Positions 18,022 to 25,538 of a DNA stretch of 64,000 nt are shown piece by piece. The notes below the pieces were generated by a model. It saw nothing but the letters and a program-made list of their open reading frames with translations, had not been told where the DNA came from and made no database searches. The position numbers were made by a program, and so were the translations under genes. Origin of the DNA: an uncultured Acetatifactor sp. (lineage in GTDB: Bacteria; Bacillota; Clostridia; Lachnospirales; Lachnospiraceae); assembly GCA_910580225.1 (NCBI GenBank), contig CAJTXE010000016.1:4984-68983 (forward strand). The letters run 5' to 3'. Every line of letters starts with the position of its first letter. Within the stretch, counting starts at the first letter, position 1.

Positions 18022-18964
18022 AGTAGAACACCCCCTTTGATACGATACCGCAGATCACACCGATGGCGAAAAGGGTCATCGCAAAGTAGATGAAGCTCAT
18101 TGCCGCGCCATAACCAAAATACGCTGCATTTCCGCTGAATGTAATGTCACTGCGGATATATGCCGACAGAGCTTTCGTTGTATTTCCCACAGGAACCTGC
18201 GCATTTGCAAAGGATTCAGCAATGCTGTACACCAGGCAGACCAGAATCGTAGGAGATACCATGGGCAGTGTAATTTTACAAAAGATTTCAAATTGGGTAC
18301 AGCCTTCCATCTTTGCCACCTCATACAGTGACGGAGATACCGCCTGCAAAGCAGACAGAAACAGCAGGATCTGTACACCGCATGTCCTTACCACATCAAA
18401 AATGTTGGACACATAAGTTACCAGAATGGATGTAAGCTCTGTAGGAATACCTGAACTTGTAACCAGATTTACCAGCCAGTCCATATTAATTACGGATTCC
18501 GCTGTCTCCGCTACCAGCGAAGTCTCAGCCAGTTTAAAGGTAGCCACGCCTGTGGCAAGGATAATCGGTATGACAAAAACTGCCCTGAAAAATCCTCTTC
18601 CCTTGAACTCACCGTTCAGCAATATGGCAATGAACAGCGCTAGAAAAATCTGGAATGGCACCTCAGTAATCATGTTGATAAATGCTGTAGCCAACATCTG
18701 GTTAAAGTCAGCATTCACGCCCAAAACCCATTTATAATTCTCCAATCCGATGTAGGTTCCGGTAAACTTACCGTCTACCAGTTCCATGCTGCACAGTGAA
18801 TACCACAGGGTATTCGCCAACGGTCTTAAGAAAAAGAAGATAAGACCGATTAGCCACGGAAGCAGAAAGATAATGCCCCACAACGCCGTCTTTTTGGAGA
18901 AGTCCATTCTCTTATACCATGAAAGAGCCGGCTTTTTTGCTGCCGTTGTCTTTTCTTTTTTCAT
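18014..18964 (-). CDS. CUT1 sugar ABC transporter permease (MalF/LacF type), pair 1
   Basis: A 316-residue protein with six predicted membrane helices. The N-terminal part (KKTALWGIIFLLPWLIGLIFF) is typical of the MalF-like partner. The EAA-loop region reads LYEVAKMEGCTQFEIFCKITLPMVSPT; the Glu-Ala-Ala core is relaxed to EVAKMEG, still common in this subfamily. It overlaps the MalG-like gene by 8 nt and lies 13 nt after the DUF5696-like gene. It probably forms a heterodimeric channel with that MalG-like partner. The substrate is unknown; context points to an oligosaccharide or glycopeptide. Confidence 0.9.
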   Translation of the reverse strand: MKKEKTTAAKKPALSWYKRMDFSKKTALWGIIFLLPWLIGLIFFFLRPLANTLWYSLCSMELVDGKFTGTYIGLENYKWVLGVNADFNQMLATAFINMITEVPFQIFLALFIAILLNGEFKGRGFFRAVFVIPIILATGVATFKLAETSLVAETAESVINMDWLVNLVTSSGIPTELTSILVTYVSNIFDVVRTCGVQILLFLSALQAVSPSLYEVAKMEGCTQFEIFCKITLPMVSPTILVCLVYSIAESFANAQVPVGNTTKALSAYIRSDITFSGNAAYFGYGAAMSFIYFAMTLFAIGVICGIVSKGVFYYD

Positions 18965-18977
18965 TTCTGCTCCTCCT

Positions 18978-21548
18978 TTACTTTATTACATAGCTGAAAG
19001 CCGGCACTGCCACTCCGTCAATCTGTTCCTCAAGGTCACTGTAGTTAAAGTAAATCTTGACCCCGTTGGAATAAGTTACGATTCGCAGATTATCATTGCG
19101 CTCATACAGCTCATGTTCCGTCACTGCCGCATCTTTTACCCGATTATAGAATTCATTGTATTCTTGATAATAGGCTCCGACTTTGTCTTTCCAGTAACTG
19201 TAGTCCACTGCAAAATAATCTTCCTGTTCGGTACCGGACAAAAGTGAGCTGTCCTCATACATAAACGTAAACTTCGGCATACTTCTGCTTTCCACCGCAC
19301 GCATAAAGTTAATATAGACATCCGTGCTCTCTTTGTTTAAAGACTCAGAGGAATAAGTCTTATACCCGTCCAGCACCAGCTGTATGAAGGGAACAGAAGC
19401 ATCCAATACCCTCATTCCGCTGTTTTCTGTCGGAATATCTGTCAGATAAGTGCTGTAACCATAGGCATCACTGATGGGATTTGACAACATCAGTTTCAAT
19501 CCGTCTGCAAAATTTCCAACAGCGTCCTTCATCATCTTTTCACCGGTGGAAATTGACACCTCGGTGTTTTTGTAGTTCGTCGGAATAAAAGTAAACAAAT
19601 CATTGGAAGCTATAGTATCCAGCCCTGTCTTACTGGAATAGGATTTCTTTACCTTGGACAGATACTTTTCCATATAGGTGGGACTGACAATATACTGCGG
19701 GAATGCATCATCTTCTTTCACCACAGAATCCACAGGGTCAAAAGCATAAATCTGCCCTCTCTGGTTGGTAATATCCCAAGCTGCCATTTCATTGCTCAGT
19801 TTTGTTTTCCTGTAAACCGTCTGCAGCTGCAGATTGGGGAATATCTGTGCCCCGACAGAATCTGCATAGGACTTCAGGCTCTTAAATCCGGAATTTCCGC
19901 CCAAGCCGGATACCAGCTTCACTCCTGAATTCAGGGAACGCTGATTCATACCTCCGTTCACCATACCGCTGTAGATCAGCTTGATATTTCCGATTCCTTC
20001 CTCTGTCATATCCTTCAGAATCTCTTCTGCCTGATCGAAATTGGTCAGAATCTGGGTTCCTTCATAAGGAATTCCCAACATGTACTTGGTCTTATCCGTG
20101 CTTCCCAAAAGCTCCATATAAAAGGAGGCCATATGTTCTCCATTTTCTTTGGCCAGAACGCCTTTCTCTTCCAGATAACCTGCATAGCAGTTTGCCATGT
20201 CCACATAATCCGCATCATCACCCAGCCAGAAATAGCGAATGGTGATATTTTCGTCATAAACATCTTCTGACGCTTTATAGACTACAAATGCCCCGCTGGT
20301 ATTTCTTGCTCCTGCCACTATACTCTGCTGACTCTGGATGTCAAAAACCAGTCTCATTTTACTAAACGGCTCTGAATTATCCTGTCCGCTGACAAAAGCA
20401 TCCAGAGATGCTGCCTCTGCTCCCTCTTCTATCACAGCGAATATGGTACTGGATGCATTCTTCATGCCGAATACCGGCATGGTCATCAGATTGTCCACAC
20501 TGTTATACACGTTGGCGCCTACCAGATGATCTCCTCCGTAAAAAGAGGACGAATACCTGTACTCTCTCACCTTTGTGCTGTCCAGATAGATTAATGCACC
20601 GCTCTGACTGGGAACAAACATATATCCCTCTTCTGCATCTATGCCGGCATCCGAAGTCAGAAAATAAGGAAGTATGGTCAGCTGATTGATCGGATGCTTG
20701 GCATCTGCTTCCATTTTAGTGGTATCCACATTAACCACCAGCTCTTCTCCATCCAGATAATACTCCATAGCTACTTTAAATTCCATGGTGGACGGATAGT
20801 TTGCCTCCTTGGCTTCCCACTCTGCCAGATCCACATACAATTCCTCTTCCGTATACTTACCCAATTCGTAGAACAGATTGTACATTTCTTTTATTGCCAG
20901 GCCGCCTATTTTACCGCTGTCGGCATTTAATCCTGTGTTGAACTGCCTGACCCATTCACCGCTGGCCACCTTACTGTAGCGGCTTTCCACCTTTTTAATC
21001 TCATCCTCAGTCAGATACTGCATAACCAGATCCTGCATACGCTCATCAGAAATCTTCGGAGGAAAGAACTGGAAAGTTACATCGTCATTTCCCAGGGTAT
21101 ACAAAATGCGCACACCGTTGTCCATCAGCTGATAGGAAAGCTGTCCTCTGCTGGAGGCCATACTGTAAGAATCATAGCTTGCAGTAGCTTCATACAGCTT
21201 GTTGGAGTTTGTGCTTCCGTTAAAGTATCTTATAATGAGGTCTGACTGTTCCGCATTCGTCTTGGTTTCCAGATTCTCATCATGAATCATATTGCTGTCC
21301 TGATACACACCTGTGGAGGTATCCATCCAACGAATGGTACCCGTAGAGGGATTTACCAGCAGCTGCATCTTTCCATTCTCTCCAACCTTGACAAATTCAT
21401 TCCCGCTGAGATCATCGAAACTCTGGCTGTCCCAGTAGCCGGTCTCCTCCTGAGTGTCGGCCGGCTCTTCACCGGAACCGCAGCCCCCAAGAAGCGCAAG
21501 GCAAAGAGCGGTCAGCATACCATATTTCAAAAATGTACGTTTTCTCAT
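18978..21548 (-). CDS. DUF5696-like surface lipoprotein
   Basis: An 856-residue protein from the ATG at 21548, preceded by AAGGAGGCGAAGATA. The lipoprotein signal is clear: basic MRKRTFLKYG, a hydrophobic core and the lipobox LLGGC with Cys23. The N-terminal half is beta-rich (WMDTSTGVYQDSN, LSYQLMDNGVRILYTL). The C-terminal half has alternating alpha/beta segments resembling a barrel (IKLIYSGMVNGG, AQIFPNLQLQ, YSSKTGLDTIASNDLF, FTFMYED). Proteins of this kind recur in sugar ABC transporter clusters of Lachnospiraceae and Paenibacillaceae and carry the DUF5696 label. It could be a surface glycosidase or glycan-binding factor, but I see no diagnostic catalytic motif. It lies 16 nt after the NHL/YIP1 gene. 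Confidence 0.7.
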   Translation of the reverse strand: MRKRTFLKYGMLTALCLALLGGCGSGEEPADTQEETGYWDSQSFDDLSGNEFVKVGENGKMQLLVNPSTGTIRWMDTSTGVYQDSNMIHDENLETKTNAEQSDLIIRYFNGSTNSNKLYEATASYDSYSMASSRGQLSYQLMDNGVRILYTLGNDDVTFQFFPPKISDERMQDLVMQYLTEDEIKKVESRYSKVASGEWVRQFNTGLNADSGKIGGLAIKEMYNLFYELGKYTEEELYVDLAEWEAKEANYPSTMEFKVAMEYYLDGEELVVNVDTTKMEADAKHPINQLTILPYFLTSDAGIDAEEGYMFVPSQSGALIYLDSTKVREYRYSSSFYGGDHLVGANVYNSVDNLMTMPVFGMKNASSTIFAVIEEGAEAASLDAFVSGQDNSEPFSKMRLVFDIQSQQSIVAGARNTSGAFVVYKASEDVYDENITIRYFWLGDDADYVDMANCYAGYLEEKGVLAKENGEHMASFYMELLGSTDKTKYMLGIPYEGTQILTNFDQAEEILKDMTEEGIGNIKLIYSGMVNGGMNQRSLNSGVKLVSGLGGNSGFKSLKSYADSVGAQIFPNLQLQTVYRKTKLSNEMAAWDITNQRGQIYAFDPVDSVVKEDDAFPQYIVSPTYMEKYLSKVKKSYSSKTGLDTIASNDLFTFIPTNYKNTEVSISTGEKMMKDAVGNFADGLKLMLSNPISDAYGYSTYLTDIPTENSGMRVLDASVPFIQLVLDGYKTYSSESLNKESTDVYINFMRAVESRSMPKFTFMYEDSSLLSGTEQEDYFAVDYSYWKDKVGAYYQEYNEFYNRVKDAAVTEHELYERNDNLRIVTYSNGVKIYFNYSDLEEQIDGVAVPAFSYVIK

Positions 21549-21564
21549 TATCTTCGCCTCCTTC

Positions 21565-23646
21565 CTAAAGCACCAGGAATATCTCTCTGACAATCTGTGC
21601 CACATCGTTGACAAACTGCGCCAGAAGAGTTGCAAACAACATTAATACAAAGAAGATGATCAGCATTGCCACCACTGACAGTATCAATGTGGCTACATTC
21701 TTGGTGAATGTATACTGATTCACCATGATCGTTCCAATAAACATATAGAAGAAAAACAATACCATACCTAAAGTAAACAATGCGCCTACCAAGGCTGCTT
21801 CATCCTCTGATACAAAATTAGAAAGAATCGTTGCCGCCAGATGAAGCCAGCAGGCAGGATACAGAGAATAGCCCACTACTTTGGTAATATGTATCATCTT
21901 ACCTTTACCTGACAGCAGTACACCTACTGCCCAGTTTCCCACAATGAATACCACATAGGGAAGAATCGTGCTGCCCACAATCAAAGGCACATTGACATTA
22001 TCGATGTCTACAAAAGACAGCAGAAATCCCGTATACCTGTACCTGATCAGACTGATCCATCCAAACAGAAAGATGATTACAATACTGAATATTAATGATC
22101 CGTCCTCATAATATTTTACATCGTCAAATGCCTTGAACGGACTGGACAATACATAGCCGGGCCACTTGAACAATGTAAACCTGATTTTCTCCCAGGCTCT
22201 GCGCAGTTTTGTATCCTTTAGCTGCGCCGGACGGAATTTCCGGTAAATCTTCCATGCTGTCACCAGTATGATCAGAACCACCACTATTCCTATGATTCTT
22301 CCGAAATTACGGTCCATCCATTCTCCGGACACCTGCTTGTAAGCATTGGAATAGTAGGATCTGTCTGCACCCTTATAGAAATTCTCCTGCGCCTCCTGAT
22401 ATTCCCCTGTACGCATCTGATACTTACCCAGTCCCAGATTTGCATAATAGAAACTGTTGTTGATATCCAGAACCTGCTCCCAGTATCCTGCTGCTGTCTC
22501 ATAATCATATCTGGACTGTGCTTCCAATCCGGAATTGATCAATGCACCGTATGTGGTAGGAGCAAATATTTCAATGGACTGATATACAATATCGATTACC
22601 GCTATCTTATCATCCATAAAACACAGACCAACCGGAGAACTCAGCAATCCTTTTGCATTACCGGAACCTCCAAGCTCATACATAAGATACCCGTCAGGAC
22701 TGTATACAAAGATTCTGGAATAATTGGTATCCAAAGCAGCAAATCTGCCGTCATCTGCTATTGCAATATAATTCAGAATAGACTTGGAAGAACCTCCTCC
22801 CGTATAGTCTCCCATGGGATAGGTGATAAACTCCACCACATTCATCACATTATCACCGGAGGAATTCAGCTTCTTAATGGGTTCCTTTGTCTCCGTGTCT
22901 GCCACGCTGGCAAAGATAAAGCCGTCCTTGTCTATCGCCAGATCACTGTAGGTGGTAGGCAGCCACAGTTCGCTTCTGGCCAGCTGCTCTTCCGTGGAGA
23001 AATTCCTCCACAGCAGTTCCCATGCGGAATAGGTTACTTCCGTAGCACCTACATAACGATTGAACTTACCCTCAGGGTCCAGTTCTGCAAACCCTTCATA
23101 ACAGTTTGCAATCAACACATAGATACGGCCCACATCGTCAACCGCCAGCCTTCTGGGTTTATATTCCACAGTCAGCCCGATACAGTTGGGATCTCCCAGC
23201 GCTCTGACATACTCACCGGTCTCATCAAACTCAATGATCTCTCCCTGATTCGGTTCACAGACATAGATATGATCATCTTTTGTCACATAGATACCGCTGG
23301 GAGCATTGATGGCGCTCTTCGTACCATCCTCTCTTACATATTCCGTAATATATTGTATGTCCTCAAATTCCTTGTCGGCAATGACGATATAACCATTCAG
23401 GCAAAGGTACAGCTTTCCGTTCCGATAGAAGATACCGGAAGCCGTAGCCATCGTATCCAGACCCAAATCCGAACCGTATACCGTCCGTTCCAATTCATAA
23501 GCAGCCGGTGCCGCAACCACATTGCCCCAGATGTCATAGGAATAAGACTCTGCCGCATAGGACATTGTGCCAAATCCAAGGATGGCACATAATACAAGAG
23601 AAAGAGCCCCAAGGCACTTACTCCAAATCCTTTTTGTTTTTTGCAT
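21565..23646 (-). CDS. NHL-propeller / TPR / YIP1 membrane protein
   Basis: A 693-residue protein with a signal peptide (cleavage near SYAAES, residue ~32). An extracellular NHL-type beta-propeller (about 60-370) carries repeats such as APSGIYVTKDDHIYVCE, KPRRLAVDDVGRIYVLI and SDLAIDKDGFIFAS. Two TPR-like helix pairs follow (about 375-440, AAGYWEQVLDINNSFYYANLGLGKYQM), then one membrane helix (~450-470). The C-terminal YIP1-type domain has about five helices. It resembles a sensor or scaffold linking an outside propeller to the membrane. Such genes accompany DUF5696 and CUT1 permeases in related clusters, so a role in substrate capture or transporter assembly is likely. No catalytic motif is visible. 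Confidence 0.72.
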   Translation of the reverse strand: MQKTKRIWSKCLGALSLVLCAILGFGTMSYAAESYSYDIWGNVVAAPAAYELERTVYGSDLGLDTMATASGIFYRNGKLYLCLNGYIVIADKEFEDIQYITEYVREDGTKSAINAPSGIYVTKDDHIYVCEPNQGEIIEFDETGEYVRALGDPNCIGLTVEYKPRRLAVDDVGRIYVLIANCYEGFAELDPEGKFNRYVGATEVTYSAWELLWRNFSTEEQLARSELWLPTTYSDLAIDKDGFIFASVADTETKEPIKKLNSSGDNVMNVVEFITYPMGDYTGGGSSKSILNYIAIADDGRFAALDTNYSRIFVYSPDGYLMYELGGSGNAKGLLSSPVGLCFMDDKIAVIDIVYQSIEIFAPTTYGALINSGLEAQSRYDYETAAGYWEQVLDINNSFYYANLGLGKYQMRTGEYQEAQENFYKGADRSYYSNAYKQVSGEWMDRNFGRIIGIVVVLIILVTAWKIYRKFRPAQLKDTKLRRAWEKIRFTLFKWPGYVLSSPFKAFDDVKYYEDGSLIFSIVIIFLFGWISLIRYRYTGFLLSFVDIDNVNVPLIVGSTILPYVVFIVGNWAVGVLLSGKGKMIHITKVVGYSLYPACWLHLAATILSNFVSEDEAALVGALFTLGMVLFFFYMFIGTIMVNQYTFTKNVATLILSVVAMLIIFFVLMLFATLLAQFVNDVAQIVREIFLVL

Positions 23647-23656
23647 ACGCCACCTC

Positions 23657-24589
23657 TTATTCTTTCATGCCGGATGTTGCCATCGTAGATACCACGTTGT
23701 TCTGCATAATCAGGAACACTACCAGGGGCACTGCAAACATGATCACCGAAGATGCGGACGAAATACCCACATAAGAGGTACCCACACCGGAAATCTTGCC
23801 GCTTGCCAGCTGGCCTACCACATAGGCAAAACCCTTCTGTGCTTCCGAATAGATGAAGCTTGCACCCGTATTCGTCCAGAAACTCTGGAATACCATGATA
23901 AAAGCAGTCACCAGAGCAGGCTTCACTACAGGCATTACAATCGTGAAATGAATCCTGACATATCCCGCACCGTCAATCTGCGCCGCCTCCATCAGACTGT
24001 CCGGAATCTGCTCCATAAAGTTCTTCATCAGATACAGACCCAGAGTGGATGCAAGGCCAGGTACAATGATTGCCCACTGAGTATCCAGCATTCCCATTCC
24101 TGCAATCGTCAGGAAGTTGGGGATCATGGTGACCGAAGCATTGAACATCAGCGAATACACGATGATCTGGTTAAAAAACTTTGAACCGGGAAACTTATAC
24201 TTTGCCAACGGATATGCACACAGTGATGCCAGCAGAATATGTCCCACCGAACCGATCACCACCACAAACAGGGAGTTGAAAAGAGAACGGGTCACCGGAA
24301 CTACTGTATTTGCCAACACATTAATGAAATCACGATAATTATCCATTGTTGGATTGGATACAAGTATTTTAGGCGGGAAGATAAACATCTCATTCATGGG
24401 CTTTAATGACTGGCTTACCATATATACCACAGGAAAGAAGAATGCAACCGCCATCGCCAGAAGAAACAATCCCAGGATCACATTTCCCCAGAAGCTTCTT
24501 TTGGATTTCTTCACATGAGGGGTGAAGTCTTTTGACTTCTTCCTATTTAAGTGTGTGTAATAAAGTCTTTTTAACGTTTCCATATTCAC
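23657..24589 (-). CDS. CUT1 sugar ABC transporter permease (MalG type), pair 2
   Basis: A 310-residue permease with six membrane helices. A short cytoplasmic N-terminus (YTHLNRKKSKDFTPHVKKSKR) precedes the first helix. The EAA loop reads IPDSLMEAAQIDGAGYVRIHFTIVMPVVKP, the standard ATPase contact. It lies 15 nt after its MalF-like partner and 10 nt before the NHL/YIP1 gene. It is the second MalG-like subunit in the same operon, implying two distinct channels or exchangeable subunits. Confidence 0.92.
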   Translation of the reverse strand: MNMETLKRLYYTHLNRKKSKDFTPHVKKSKRSFWGNVILGLFLLAMAVAFFFPVVYMVSQSLKPMNEMFIFPPKILVSNPTMDNYRDFINVLANTVVPVTRSLFNSLFVVVIGSVGHILLASLCAYPLAKYKFPGSKFFNQIIVYSLMFNASVTMIPNFLTIAGMGMLDTQWAIIVPGLASTLGLYLMKNFMEQIPDSLMEAAQIDGAGYVRIHFTIVMPVVKPALVTAFIMVFQSFWTNTGASFIYSEAQKGFAYVVGQLASGKISGVGTSYVGISSASSVIMFAVPLVVFLIMQNNVVSTMATSGMKE

Positions 24590-24604
24590 CCTTCCTCTCT
24601 CTGA

Positions 24605-25528
24605 TCAGGTTCCGACCTTACGCAGCAGCTTCTGAATCATGCCGTTGCATACGATCATAACCAGGAACAGGATTACGGCAATTGCCGAGGCATATCCCAT
24701 TTCCATACGAATGGAACCATAGTCGTTCAGGTGGTTGACAATGGTATGTGTCGCATAGTTGGGGCTGGGGAAACCTACAAGGGAGTCACCGATGGAACCT
24801 ACGGACAAGGAACCGGTAATCGTCATAACAGCACCGAAGAGCAGCTGAGGCTTCATGTTGGGAAGCGTCACATACCACAATTCCTGCCAGCGGTTCCGAA
24901 TACCGTCAATGGCGCCTGCCTCATACTGTGCCTCGTCCACACCCTTGATACCGGCTACAAAGGACAGGAAGCCTACACCCATACTCATCCACAGAGACGC
25001 CAGAATCACTACAACCATTACATAATCCGCATCGGACAGCCACTTAACGGGAGTCATTCCCAGATTACGCAGCATAGCATTCAGATAACCGTTGCTGTCA
25101 TTGGAAAATATCATGGTAAACACGGAGATAACCGCCGTACCTGCCATACTGGGTGCATAGAAAATCACTGTCAGCACAGTACCCACTTTATGAGGCAGTT
25201 CATTGATCATCCATGCCAGAAGGAAGGACATAATGTAACCGCCCGGTCCTACAATCACGGCTATAATAAAAGTATTCTTGATAGCCGTAATAAAAGTGCT
25301 GTCATCCAGAAACAGCTTCTGGTAGTTGCTCAGACCCACAAAATTGGCTTTCTCCAATACATTATAATCCGTAAAACTGAACCATATGGCTTTTAATACC
25401 GGATAGACGACGAAAATGAAAAACAGTAACATGAACGGGGCAATCATAATATACAGAGGAATTGCGCGCTTCATGTCTCTAAGGGTCAGTTCGGCCCTTC
25501 TCTTTAAAGAAATCTTACTAGCAGCCAT
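24605..25528 (-). CDS. CUT1 sugar ABC transporter permease (MalF type), pair 2
   Basis: A 307-residue MalF-like permease. An N-terminal cytoplasmic segment is followed by IPLYIMIAPFMLLFFIFVVYPV (helix 1) and the usual SFTDYNVLEKANFVGLSNYQKLF periplasmic signature. The EAA-like loop reads VDEAQYEAGAIDGIRNRWQELWYVTLPNMKP. It lies 10 nt after the large binding-protein gene. With the following MalG-type gene it makes permease pair 2, which is placed next to the two binding proteins. Confidence 0.92.
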   Translation of the reverse strand: MAASKISLKRRAELTLRDMKRAIPLYIMIAPFMLLFFIFVVYPVLKAIWFSFTDYNVLEKANFVGLSNYQKLFLDDSTFITAIKNTFIIAVIVGPGGYIMSFLLAWMINELPHKVGTVLTVIFYAPSMAGTAVISVFTMIFSNDSNGYLNAMLRNLGMTPVKWLSDADYVMVVVILASLWMSMGVGFLSFVAGIKGVDEAQYEAGAIDGIRNRWQELWYVTLPNMKPQLLFGAVMTITGSLSVGSIGDSLVGFPSPNYATHTIVNHLNDYGSIRMEMGYASAIAVILFLVMIVCNGMIQKLLRKVGT

Positions 25529-25538
25529 TCTTTCCCTC

